Below the pieces are notes generated by a model, which did not search any database, had not been told where the DNA came from, and saw only the letters and a list, made by a program, of their open reading frames with translations. Below, in pieces: positions 36,956 through 48,017 of a stretch of DNA of 64,000 nt. Source of the DNA: Crotalaria pallida (taxonomy: Eukaryota; Streptophyta; Magnoliopsida; Fabales; Fabaceae); contig CM075651.1 of NCBI GenBank assembly GCA_037953625.1, positions 152,660,001-152,724,000 on the forward strand, written 5' to 3'. Both the position numbers and the translations under genes were made by a program. The stretch's first letter is position 1. Every line of letters begins with the position of its first letter.

Positions 36956-38068
36956 AGAGAAACATAATAGTAAATACATTTGTTTAATAAATCCAGTCAC
37001 TAATGATAATTTTATAAGGAAAAATAAAAAGGTTTGTCACTAGGAAGTGTAGAGCTAATGAACTGAAGGGAATAATAATTGACGTGAAACCACCAAAACA
37101 AGGCGATGCTTATGACAAGTTGCACTGTGTATAACATATATACCTACGGAGTCATATATTTTTAGAAGGAATATTTTGTTTTATTTTATTTGTATACATT
37201 GAGTAAATAGTTTTTTTCTTTTAATTTTATTTTTTTCCTTAGAGTAATTCAAACAAATTGTTTTCTAATATTTCATCCGTTTAAACGTAGAATTGATAAA
37301 AAATGACTGTTGTATCTTAAAGGGTATTAGTTACCGGAGATTCAATTGTAGCCGCAAATATTCTTAAGTCCAATACACTTGTGCACATCTAAACCAATTT
37401 TTAAATAATAAGACATTTTTATTTTTCTTTAAAATTTTATTATTGGCAAATATTTAATTTATTTGCTGTTTTTCCAATAATCCAAGATTAAATTAATAAG
37501 TATGGGGTGTTCAAATTGATAAATTTGTGTTTTTAAATCATTAAAAAATGAGTTTAGTATTTGTACACTGACAGTGTAAAGTTTTTTACACTGTCGGTGC
37601 ATCATCCACCATCAATATGCAGTACTTTTACTTATAAGTCAACCATAACTAAACAATCAACGGTGGATAAAATTCAAAGTCCAGTAAAAAAACATACATT
37701 ATTGAGATTCAAGACATTAGATTTCATTCTTCTAATCAATAAATTAAATAATATAAAATTTCTTTGAGAGCTGATGAAAACTTTTCCAAATTAAGAAAAG
37801 TAAATGAATAATATTAAAATTAAAAAAAAGAAATTATAAAAATCAATGATTGAGATTACAATAAATTTAACAGTCAGATATTTACATTATTAAGTTTTAT
37901 TCTTGAATTGATAAAAGTATTAATTTTACATAGACAATTCTTTTTTTATTTTCACTTTAAGAGAAGTGGGATAAGAGCGTGTGAGCTGATACTTTAGTAC
38001 AAAATGAGTAGAATAATAGTTTATTATAGTTTAACAAAGAGTTTTTCTTTTTGGATCCGCTGTTTACT
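36956..38068. other. Intergenic with a small palindrome
   Basis: No gene. At 37565-37603 a short inverted repeat ACACTGACAGTGTAAAG / TTTACACTGTCGGTG resembles the terminus of the family A MITEs and is probably a relic. Confidence 0.4.
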
Positions 38069-38273
38069 CACCGGCCCCCATTTTCTTCCGCCTTATACAA
38101 GGCGGTAGTGTAAAATTATCATATTTTTTCCGCCTTATACAAGGCGGATGTGCAAAATTACCATTTTTCCGCTTAAAAAGAGGCGAAAAAAATAGATAAT
38201 TTACACTACCGCCTTGTATAAGACGGAAAAACGCACTACCGCCTTGTATAAGGCGGAAAAAATGGGGCCGGTG
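38069..38273. repeat. 205-bp inverted repeat built from an 18-bp palindromic motif
   Basis: Outer ends CACCGGCCCC and GGGGCCGGTG are inverted repeats. Inside, the self-complementary motif CCGCCTTATACAAGGCGG occurs at 38088-38105 and 38130-38147. Its mirrored form CCGCCTTGTATAAGGCGG occurs at 38209-38226 (one mismatch) and 38239-38256. A degenerate centre CCGCTTAAAAAGAGGCG lies at about 38169-38185. The whole is nested palindromes. It could be a MITE with structured ends or a protein-binding array. The minus-strand frame across it (repeated RLIQGG) only reflects the repeats. Confidence 0.8.
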
Positions 38274-38684
38274 TTCATAAAGTAATACTCTTAACAAAAG
38301 CTGTGATAAAATGACTGACGTTGTTAATGTTTTATCAATTTAAAGAATCAAATTCGATGCAAATAAAAGTTGCAAGATCAAATTGATGAAAAAAGAAATT
38401 AAGAAACCAAAACAATAATGTTGCCCTCTCTCTAGTTTTTCCATTTCGATTTGTTTTACTTTTACTCGTGGTCTTTCCAATTATCAGGTTTGAGTTGGAT
38501 AGTGGAGGAGTATCTCACACTTCAAACTCAAGCAAGCCTTGTTGATGAGGTGGCGCTTTCTGACAAAGACATGGGACGTGTGGCCCCGTTTCTCACCCCT
38601 GATCTACCTGTGTCCATAATAATAATAACAATAATGGAGTATATAAAATTTACTTAGTAAAGCTACAAAACATTAAATATCAAC

Positions 38685-38884
38685 TAATCCCGAGCGTGTG
38701 GTTCAGTGGTAGGGATTGATCCAAATTTAAGCAAGGTCAGATGTTCGAATCCTGCCTTGTGCATGCAGCAGCGTTAAATCTCGGGATCAGCTGTCCCACC
38801 CATTAGAGATGCCTATAAGCCAGCGAGGAGATTAATCACTGCGGTCGGCAGTGGACACTCCGGTCATGGATAATAAAAAAAAAT
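38685..38884 (+). mobile_element. tRNA-derived SINE, 200 bp
   Basis: A 13-bp direct repeat ATTAAATATCAAC flanks the element (38672-38684 and 38885-38897). The head contains GTGTGGTTCAGTGGTAGG (A box) and TGTTCGAATCCTG (B box). The tail is A-rich after GGTCATGGATAAT. Full length by these criteria. Confidence 0.88.
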
Positions 38885-39281
38885 ATTAAATATCAACCGG
38901 ATTAGAAAAGGGTAGACCGGATCAAGTTTTGGTGCTATACAGGCTCGGCCTGTACAAAATGTAGAGACCTAAACATATCCTATTAAACTATTTAAATCAA
39001 TTTTCAAAACTTAGTTTTGACCAATTTAAAAATCTAATTTAACCTTTAAATTTATGTAAAGGTTTATCATATTTTATAATCTTTAAATAGACTACCAAAC
39101 ACACCTTTAAATAGGCGAACAAATCATCATTTAAAAAAGTCGACATGTTTGTCTAACAATAACATCATCAACATATATTAAAATTGGAGAAGTAGAAGGG
39201 CAAAAGAGATTTCCCTCCTAAAACACCCATTTTCCCTCCTAATGGTGTATTTCTATCATATATCCATCATTAAGTGTGTGT

Positions 39282-39404
39282 TTTGTATCTTTTAATCTTA
39301 GTCGTCCATCATATTTTATTAAATTAAATCATAACCACCCGTTTTGTATCTTTTAATCTTAGCCGTCCATGATATTTTATTAGATTAAATCATAACCGCC
39401 CATC
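39282..39404. repeat. Two-copy tandem repeat, about 61 bp
   Basis: Two adjacent units, each TTTTGTATCTTTTAATCTTAG followed by CCGTCCAT/CGTCCAT, ATATTTTATTA and AAATCATAACC. Part of the 5' region of the Helitron-like element. Confidence 0.7.
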
Positions 39405-39606
39405 ATGTTTTCTTAGAAACACAATATTAATAATTAATAATAGTCATCATCAACGTAATCATCAACATATTATAAAATAGGAGAAGTTGAGGGTTAATCT
39501 TATTTTCCCTCCAAATGATATTTTTTCCCTCCTAATTTCTTTTCTAATCGCAGCCATCCATTGCAGGTAAATCACATCCGTCCATATCATTTCTAATCTT
39601 TTCATT

Positions 39607-39633
<27 letters not shown>

Positions 39634-39643
<10 letters not shown>

Positions 39644-40735
39644 ATTCTTCACTACATATTTATAATAAATGCGATCAATCAATATTAAGGGTAAAAAAAT
39701 GTTAAATTTAAATAAAAAACTATTTTTTAAAAAAGATACTTTATATATAATGCATTACATAATATCGTTAAACGAAACTAATAAAAATGATAGAAAAATA
39801 TAAATTAAACAAAATAATAAAAGAAAAGTCTAATAAAAATATATACATCCGAAATATTTTAGCAAGAAAGTATCAATACATGTGAAATTTCAACTAAAAA
39901 GTTTTATTGAAAATAATAACATAAAAAATTAACATTTTAATTATTCATCTTTATCTATCTATCTATCTATATCTATAATTTTTTCGTTAATGAATCTATA
40001 TTTATAGTTTTTGTTTAATTTGCATGAGCTGATTTCAATTTATAATAAAACTTAATTATTACCACATTCCAAAATTTGCTTATAAAAAAAATTAATAAAT
40101 ATTTTGCTATATATTATTGTATTCTTTACTACACATTTATAAAAAAAATGCTATCAATCAATATTAAGGGTAAAATTTTTTTTTGTGTATTCCTTGCGGA
40201 ACCACCGGTATCCCGAAGAGCCCCTAATACCAGGGAGTTCTTGAGACTAATCCGGAGCGAGCTGCGTGACTGGATGTTTTTAGTGGGAATCCGTGTCCCA
40301 TTCCCAAGATTTCAGTTGAGGTCTTACACCAATTGAACCAAACCCCGTTAGTTGAGGATAAAAAATATTAAATTTAAATAAAAAATTATTTTTAAAAAAT
40401 AATATTTTCTATATATATATATATCTAATGCACTACACAATATCATTAAACAAGACTAATAAAAATATATAAAAAAATATAGGTAAAAAAATAGTAAAAA
40501 AAGTCTAATAAAAATATATATATCCAAAATATTTAGCAAGAAATTGTCAATGTGTGTGAAATTTCAACTAAAAAGTTTCATTCAAAATATTAAAGTAAAA
40601 AATTATCATTTAATCTATATATATTTATCCATCCGTATCTATAGTTTTATTTTTCCAATTTGCATAAACTCATTTCAATTTCTAATAAAACTTAATTACC
40701 TTTTCAAAAAAAAAAACGCTTATAAAAAAAACTTC
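39634..40735. repeat. Tandem duplication of a roughly 460-bp unit
   Basis: Copy 1 (about 39634-40110) and copy 2 (about 40111-40735) run in the same order: TATTATTGTATTCTT, ATCAATATTAAGGGTAAAA, GAAATTTCAACTAAAAAGTTT, and AAAACTTAATTA. Copy 2 is longer because an antisense SINE interrupts it at about 40176. Confidence 0.75.
40176..40354 (-). mobile_element. Antisense SINE inside duplicated unit
   Basis: The T-run at the left is the tail in reverse. The right end, read in reverse, gives GGTTTGGTTCAATTGGTGTAAG, an A-box-like head. Flanks AGGGTAAAA and AGGATAAAA are a near-identical target duplication. The empty site is visible in copy 1 at about 39690. Confidence 0.7.
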
Positions 40736-42029
40736 TTTTAAAAAATATTTCAATTAAGTCAGTACCTTTTAAAATGTCAATAATATCTTTAGAGGTAGTT
40801 TCAAATAAGTATATTAAATTTGTACAATTTCAATGTTACTAACAAAATTAACCTACCTTCATGATGGGCTCATAAAGATTTTAGATTTAGGATTGAGGGA
40901 ATACTCCCGGCCTTCGTCCCATTTAACGATTGAGGAAATACTCCCGACCACAAGCATGGTAGAAAATCACAAAAATAAGAAATATTAAGGAGACAAACAT
41001 TTAATGAAGGTGACTGCCTTCAAAATGCTTGAGGCAACTAAAGATAACGTGTTCTCGCCGGTGATGTAAGGATTAAGATCTTTTTCTCTTTTAAGTATTT
41101 TGCTTATCATATATAAGGTTGTTCATGGTTCTTTCCAAATAGATGTTCTTAAGCCGTGTCTAAACTTTAGAAGTTGGAAGTACAATTGGTTTTTAATTTG
41201 TTTTGTTTATTTACATTTTTTAATTTTCAATTCAACATGTTTTTATTGGTCATTACAAATATATTTTTTCACTTCAACATGTGTCAAATAACTATGATTT
41301 TTCCTTGATAATGATAAGTGTGTGACAAAAGACATATTTAAATATTTACATTTTGCTTAATATATAGATAGAAGTTTGTGTATTATATATTATACCAATT
41401 TTATATTATATAACTGTCCCACCAAAAAAACACGAAAAAAAAATAATAACAGTTATTCATAACTATTTTTAAAATATACATGATTGTTTCACATATTATA
41501 AATATTTTTCAAAATCTTTATCGCATTTTATCTAATTATAAGTATTGTATTCCGATTTGATTACATAAATTTGTCTGATCATATAAAAAATAAATTTCAA
41601 AGTAAATTTGTAGTACCATATAAAATATAATTCCAAAAAATGATAGATTTATTGTCCGCTAAAAAAATTCACATGTAAATAAAATTAATGTTTAATGTTT
41701 TAACAAATGGAAAGTCCTTAAAAAAATAAAGGATAGCAAAATTTAAGACCTGTGCATCGCACGGGCAATTTTCCTAGTTATTTCAAATAAACATTGTTCA
41801 TGGATAATAAAGCATTGCTAATAAATCTCTAATTCAAATAAATATATATTCAGTTTTTTTATATATAATAATTACACACGTATGTTTGGCTTAATTGCTT
41901 TTTTTAAATAGATTTTTTTTTAAAAAAAACAAAAAAAAACATATACCTAACTTATTTGTTAAAAAAGTTTGGTCTTGGCCTGTCATAAATTAAGTAATAA
42001 CTCTATGTAAATCGACTTGACTTGTTTTT
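40736..42029. other. Helitron 3' portion and flank
   Basis: AT-rich with no coding evidence. The Helitron-like 3' terminus lies at 41747-41777. The stretch 41778-42029 leads to the MULE MITE that hosts the retrotransposon. Confidence 0.4.
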
Positions 42030-42085
42030 GGGGGAGGCTCCGGTGCATGTTAATAGATAACATGTACAGGTGCATACTTTCCTTT

Positions 42086-42680
42086 TGTGGTGGACTCGGC
42101 CTAGCCGAGATCTTTAGACTACCTCGCCAAAGTCCTGAGGACCCTTCAGGAAGCCTTCGGAGCGCTTGGCCGAGCTCAATGCTCAACGGCCGAACAGACG
42201 CCAGATACAGGCCGACCTCGTGTTCCTGCTCAGGTCCGACGTCTAGGTCCGACACCTTCCCAAGTCCAACACCTAGACACGATGACGTCCTCCTTCCTTA
42301 TCCACAAGGACAGCTCACTACCTTATCCACAAGGACAACTCACAACCTTATCCACAAGGACAGCTCACAACCTTATCCACAAGGACACAAGGACAGTCTA
42401 CCCACTCCTAGCTCAGTACAGGCTGGTCCTACTTGGGCCTAAAGCAAGCCCATTAGGGCAACCAGCTCCCCCTATAAGTAGCTCCGTACTACATGGGGCT
42501 CAGATACGTCCTCTAACCCTAATTGCCATCCTCGCACACCAGTGATTAGGGTTGCTTCTTGGCTCTTTTCCTTAGCCACCTAAGGACTTCCCCCAAACAT
42601 CACATATCAACCCTAGACAGAAGCTCCTTCGAAGGTCATCTCCTGTACCCTTGGAGGTCCTCACCGTCTAGGACATTACA
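42086..42680 (+). repeat. 5' LTR (595 bp)
   Basis: Starts TGTGGTGGACTCGG and ends GTCTAGGACATTACA (TG to CA). Contains four copies of a 25-bp unit (CCTTATCCACAAGGACAGCT plus CACTA/CACAA) at about 42296-42387 and a TATA-like CCTATAAGTAG at about 42471-42481, the probable promoter. The copy at 51143-51713 has one repeat unit fewer. Confidence 0.95.
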
Positions 42681-42681
42681 T

Positions 42682-42699
42682 TGGCGCCGTCTGTGGGGA
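42682..42699 (+). promoter_or_regulatory. Primer-binding site
   Basis: TGGCGCCGTCTGTGGGGA follows the 5' LTR after one base. The first nine bases match the complement of a plant tRNA ending CGGCGCCA (tRNA-Asp-like). The rest is a partial match, as is common in Tat-lineage elements. Confidence 0.75.
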
Positions 42700-42734
42700 C
42701 TGATAAACCCTAACCCCACCCAGAAGATTCTACC

Positions 42735-43018
42735 ATGTTTGAAGCTCAACCAGATCAGAAAAGGAGGAGGGAGTGTCTCAGGAGAATCCCGCCAGCTGAA
42801 GACCTGCGGTCACAACTTGAGGGTAGCTGGGCAGCAAGGTCCCCACCACCCCCCCCTCCTCACCCACCTTCACCACCGTCGCACCAAAATTTGTCCATGC
42901 GGCATCCCACCGAACGGGCCACTGGTCAAGCCTCAGCCCCCGATGGGTCCCAACAACAACCAAGAAATTTTGTTATACAGGATCTGCACAAGATACCTCC
43001 ATACCGGAAAGCTGTCGG
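42735..43018 (+). pseudogene. gag remnant
   Basis: Only about 95 codons separate the first ATG (42735) from the protease-side motif METISGGFADGG (43019), whereas gag of related elements is several hundred residues. No capsid region or zinc-knuckle CCHC is visible. The remaining protein is proline-rich, and the frame changes at the junction, consistent with a large internal deletion. Confidence 0.6.
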
Positions 43019-46000
43019 GTGGAGACTATTTCTGGAGGCTTTGCCGATGGCGGCGAGAAGAAGTTGGAAAGGAGAAAGTACGTTCAGCAAGTATTAGCTG
43101 TTCGCCACAAACCTATGGGTAAAAAACCATCCCGGAACATCCCCATCAGTTTCTCTGATCAGGATCTAGGAGATATCATCCCGGATCACAATGACCCAAT
43201 GGTGATCGCGGCTATGATCAGCAACTTCGAAGTCGCCCGAGTTCTTGTCGACCAAGGAAGCTCGGCCGACGTTCTTTTTCTCCACACATTTCAAGCACTG
43301 AAACTAAGGTCCGCCGACCTCATACATTTTGAAGGGCATCTTATCAGCTTCACGGGCGAGGCAATACGCCCCCTTGGAGCCATCCTCCTCCCGATCACCT
43401 TGGGCAAACTGCCTTCGGCCCGAACGGAGATTATCAAGTTTTTGGTGGTTGACTTTGAATCCCCTTACAGTGTGATACTGGGACGAACCTGCCTTCAAGC
43501 CTTTGGGGCAGTGGTCTCAACAGTTCACCTAGCAATGAAATTCGTTGGTTCTGATGACGACCTTGTCACCGTCAGAGCCGACCAGCTCAGAGCCCGACTC
43601 TACTACAATGCGAGTCTACGGGAAAATAAGAAAAAGCAAGAAGAACTCTCCGGTCCGACACTAGCCAAAGGGAAGGTCTTGTTGGCCGAATTGGACGTCC
43701 GGGCCGAACAGGATGATCTCAGACCGTCTCCTCAAGGAGAGTGGTTGGCAGTCCCCATCGATCCCGCCGACCCCAGCAGAACTGTCAAAGTAGGTGCCGA
43801 CCTCCCTAAGGGGATACAGGAGGAAATCATCGCACTATTGCGAGCTAATTTGGATCTGTTTGCTTGAACCTCGGCCGATATGCCGGGGATCGACCCGAAC
43901 TTTATCTGTCACAAGCTCAGTGTGGACCCGAAAGCAAGATCGGTAGCGCAGAAAATGAGACGGGTTGGAACTGGGAAGGCAAAAGTTATCCAGGAAAAGG
44001 TGTCCGAGTTGCTCGAAGCCGGGTTTATAAAAGAAGTCCCGTACGCTGAATGGGTTGCAAACACGGTCTTGGTTAAAAAGGCAAACGGTAGTTGGAGGAT
44101 GTGTGTGGATTACACTGACCTCAACAAAGCCTGCCCCAAGGACCAATACCCACTGCCGATTATTGACCAGCTCGTCGATAATTCGGCAGGCTACCAATTG
44201 TTGTCATTCACTGATGCATATTCGGGATATAACTAGATCCCTATGTATCCCCCTGATCAAGACAAGACCACATTCACGACCGGGAAGGCAACTTACTGTT
44301 ACACCGTCATGCCTTTCGGCCTTAAGAATATCGGCGCAACCTATCAGAGGATGATGAACAAAGTCTTTGACGGGATCATCAGTGCAACCATGGAGGTCTA
44401 CATCGACGACATGATTACAAAGAGCAAGAAAAGGGAAGACCATGCTCGAGACCTAACCACGGTCCTGGATAGGGTAAGAGCACACAGGATGAGGTTAAAT
44501 CCGGAGAAGTGTATCTTCGGGGTCCCCGCTGGCGCTTTCCTCGGGTTCATGCTCTCCGAGCGAGGAATCGAAGCAAACCCCGACAAATGCCGTGCTATAC
44601 TAGAAATGAAGAGCCCTGCCGACCTCAGAGGGGTGCAACAATTAACTGGCAGGATGGCGGCACTATCCAGATTTCTTCCTCAAGCTGCTAAAAAGGCCTT
44701 ACCCTGGTACCAACTTTTGAAAAAAGGTACAACTTTTAACTGGGATCAGGACTGTGAAGCCTCTTTCATCGCTCTTAAGGAGTATCTCTCTTCCCCTCCA
44801 GTTCTCTCCAGCCCTCGTGAGGGGGAGAACCTTTTCATTTATCTCTCCGTCGGGGAGTCAGCCCTTAGCTCGGTTCTGGTTCGAGACGAGGGTCGAAGTG
44901 AATTCCCCGTTTATTTCATAAGCCGAGCTCTCCAGGGGCCCGAGCTTCGGTATTCCAAGATTGAGAAATTCGCATTCTGCCTCATCCTGGCTGCACGGCG
45001 GCTACGACAATATTTCCAAAGTCACCCTATTGTCGTAAGAACTGCCCAGCCCATTAAACAAGTTCTGCAAAAGCCCGACCTCGCGGGGAGAATGATGGCC
45101 TGGGCAATCGAACTGTCCGAGTTTGACATCTCCTATGAACCGAGGAAGGCAATCAAGTCATAAGTGTTAGCAGATTTTGTGTCCGAGTTTACAGAGCCCC
45201 ATCAAAGCTCTAGCTCGGATATTTGGGTAATATATGTTGATGGTTCGAGCAATCAAAAGGGTGCGGGAGCTGGAGTTATTTTGGAAAATGCGGAAGGGCT
45301 CAGCATCGAGTACTCCCTGAAGTTCGAGTTTTTAACTTCGAATAATCAGGCCGAGTACGAAGCAGTCATTGCTGGCCTCCGCATGGCCAAAGACCTCGGT
45401 GCAACCGAAGTCCAAATTATGAGCGATTCCCAATTGGTGGTTTCCCAAATCGTTGGAGACTACCAAGCCAAAGAGCTCATCCTACAAAAACACCTCGACA
45501 AAGTTAAGTCCCTAGCTCTTGATTTTGTAAAATTTTCCATCACCCATATCCCCCGCAGTTCAAACTCCCGAGCCGATGTGCTTTCCAAGTTGGAAAGCAC
45601 AAAAGGAGAAGGGAATAATAAAAGCCTCATCCAAGAGCAAATCGCGACTCCAAGCGTAGTAATGGCCATTTCGATATCGCCGAACTGGATGCATCCGATT
45701 AGGGCGTACCTCGAACATGGAACACTCCCTGCCGATCAAAAAGAAGCACAGAAACTGAAGAGAAAGGCAGCTGAGTATGTTATTATGGATTGAGTCCTTT
45801 ACAGAAGAGGAATGTCATCTCCACTCCTCCGATGTCTTGCCTCCGAGGAAGCTTAAGAGACCTTGAAAGAGGTCCATGGAGGAATGAGGAGCCATCACGT
45901 CGGAGGAAAATCCTTGGCGAGGAAGATATTAAGGGCCGGATATTTCTGGCCAACCTTAGTTACGGACTCCATTGACCATGTTCGACGATGTCCTCAATGC

Positions 46001-46921
46001 CAATTTTTCAGCGATGTTTACCAGAAACCATCCGAGGAGCTCCACTCTCTAGCCTCCCCCAGGCCTTTCAGCATGTGGGGGATGAACATTGTGGGACAGT
46101 TCCCAACGGCTCCAGGCCAGCTAAAATTCATCGTGGTAGCAATAGACTACTTCACTAAATGGATCGAAGCTGAGCCCCTAGCAACCATCACTTCGGCAAG
46201 GATCCAGAAATTTTTTATGAAACAAGTCATCTCCCGTTTCGGCCTTCCGCTCACATTGATCACCGACAATGGCAGTCAATTCGCCGCCAACAATTTCCAG
46301 ATATTAGCTGAGAGTCTCGGGATCTCTCATCGGTTTTCTTCGGTTGAGCACCCCCAGACCAATGGCCAAGCTGAGGCCGCCAATCGAGCTATCGTTGACG
46401 ACCTCAAGAAGAGAATCACACAGGCCAAAGGAGTCTGGGCCGATCTCCTACCCGAGGTCCTCTGGTCAATCAGGACCACGTATCAGTCCTCAACCGGAGA
46501 AACCCCCTTCAGACTCACCTATGGTTGCGATGCAGTCATCCCCATCGAACGAAGGATTCACACCTTCCGAATGAGGGACAGACCAGAGGAGGAAAACGGA
46601 AATTTGATCAAAGAAAACTTAATACTGGTCGAGGAGATCCGGGACGCCGCGTCTGCTCGGGAAAAGAAAGCGAAAGAAAGGCAAGCCAAGCAGTATAACA
46701 AAACGGTACAACCCAGGTCTTTTGAGGTCGGTGATCTCGTTCTCAGGAGAGCTGACATCGGCCTTAAAAACCGAAGAGATGGGAAACTTGCTCAAAACTG
46801 GGAAGACCCCTACAGAGTCATCTCAAAAACACACTCTGGGGCATACAGACTAGAAACCCTTGAAGGGGGCGAACTCAAAAATTCTTGGAACGTGGCAAAA
46901 CTGAGAACCTACTTCAGCTAG
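43019..46921 (+). pseudogene. pol pseudogene (protease, RT, two RNases H, integrase)
   Basis: All domains lie in one frame but are cut by stops at 43865-43867, 44234-44236, 45161-45163, 45791-45793 and 45854-45856. Protease: DQGSSAD around 43250. Reverse transcriptase: about 43880-44600, with CVDYTDLNKACPKD and the catalytic YIDDM at about 44399. RT-linked RNase H follows to 45160. The second, plant-type RNase H starts with YVDGSSNQKGAGAG near 45234 and has a DSQL motif. Integrase: HHVGG and CPQC zinc ligands, then TDNGSQF and a later E. The first acidic residue of the catalytic triad is replaced by N in WGMNIVGQF (about 46081). The frame ends at 46921. The element could not move itself. Confidence 0.9.
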
Positions 46922-46984
46922 GTTTACCTCAGATGATATCGGCCTCCCCAGTTAAAAGTTTAAGTTTTATCTTCATTTCTGTTA

Positions 46985-47224
46985 CTCCCTCCGTCCCAAA
47001 AAGTTAGTAATTTTTTGAAAATTCAACAAAAATAAGGAAACATGTTATTAATGCATTGTCCCCCCAAATCAACCAATTACCAAAGCAAGTATTTAATACA
47101 TGCTTCCTCAATTAACCAATCATAGAATATACAATACAATTTCAATTTTTTTATTCACTATTTTAACTTTGATTTGGGACAAAAAAATTTCATGTTTTTT
47201 ACTAACTTTATGGGACGGAGGGAG
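46985..47224. mobile_element. Stowaway MITE nested in the retrotransposon
   Basis: CTCCCTCCGTCCCAAAAAG at the left is mirrored by CTTTATGGGACGGAGGGAG at the right, flanked by TA (46983-46984 and 47225-47226). This 240-bp insertion lies just downstream of the pol stop, so it postdates the retrotransposon. Confidence 0.88.
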
Positions 47225-47701
47225 TAATATTTTACACTTAATTTTCCTAATCATGCTCCCATTTTCCACGTTGGGACATACCCACCTTCTCAATTTGTAA
47301 GCAATGTACTCATAGTTATTAATGAAAAGTACAAACTTGCTCATACTCAAGTGCCACAGTTTTATATACGTACGTACTAGCTTCTCATTTAGCACTAGCC
47401 ACCTAAATGTTGCATGGCGCTATGTACAGCCAACGTCTTCTAGATAAGATCGGCTCATATGCACAGTGTACAAGGGATACCCGATAAAGAACAGACTGCT
47501 GTGAAATGTTTACACATAACTTCACTCAGCACTCTCTTTTACATCAGGGCCGAGGACACCCACCTCGGCTAAGGTGGGTAGATCCGAGTTCCCTACCGTA
47601 TGCACTTATATACAGTACCTTTATTCAGAGGAAAACTTATAAGATTACTGCATTTACTAAGTCGTCCGAGTTTAACATTAGTAAGTTTTAAATCCGATCA
47701 A

Positions 47702-47925
47702 ATCCAAATACAGCAAGTTGGCAAAAAACTTGTATTCTCAAAGGTAGTTCTACTTAGGGATTTAAGAATGACCTCGGACGCAGTATACATGCAACAAGTT
47801 AGACGAAACACTTGCATAGAAATGACCTCGGACCATATACGAGTGCAACAAGTTAGAATAAAAACTTGCATAGATATGATAGCATGCAACAAGTTGAAAC
47901 TAGAAAGAACTTGCATAGGAACAAA
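47702..47925. repeat. Array of four short degenerate inverted repeats
   Basis: Four successive units of about 45-55 bp each carry GCAACAAGTT (or GCAAGTT) followed by its partner AACTTGC/ACTTGCAT. Two are spaced by AAATGACCTCGGAC. They lie 3' of the antisense frame, in what would be its 3' UTR. Confidence 0.55.
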
Positions 47926-48017
47926 ATGTTGTACACAATCAAATAAAATACAATCCAACATTGTCAAACATGATTACAAAAACGTTGACAGATCACAAGC
48001 TGCCCAGCATAAGGGAC

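Larger units (their letters stand above)
39168..41777 (+). mobile_element. Non-autonomous Helitron-like element
   Basis: The 3' end has a 7-bp GC-rich hairpin (CCTGTGC ATC GCACGGG) about 7 nt before a terminal CTAG, followed by host T (41778), as in Helitrons (CTRR end, insertion between A and T). The best 5' candidate is A|TC at 39167/39168 (TCAACATATATTAAAATTGG); a second similar start lies at 39462 (TCAACATATTATAAAATAGG), so there may be a nested or duplicated 5' end. No Rep/helicase frame is visible. The interior holds a two-copy 60-bp repeat (39282-39404) and a tandem duplication carrying a SINE. Confidence 0.65.

Noticed and set aside
38064..38297. Minus-strand frame with repeated RLIQGG
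   Set aside because: The repeats come from the palindromic DNA motif; the structure is explained at DNA level and there is no conserved protein feature.
42559..43122. 187-codon plus-strand frame across the LTR end and gag start
   Set aside because: Begins inside the 5' LTR and runs in a different frame from both the gag remnant and pol; composition-driven.
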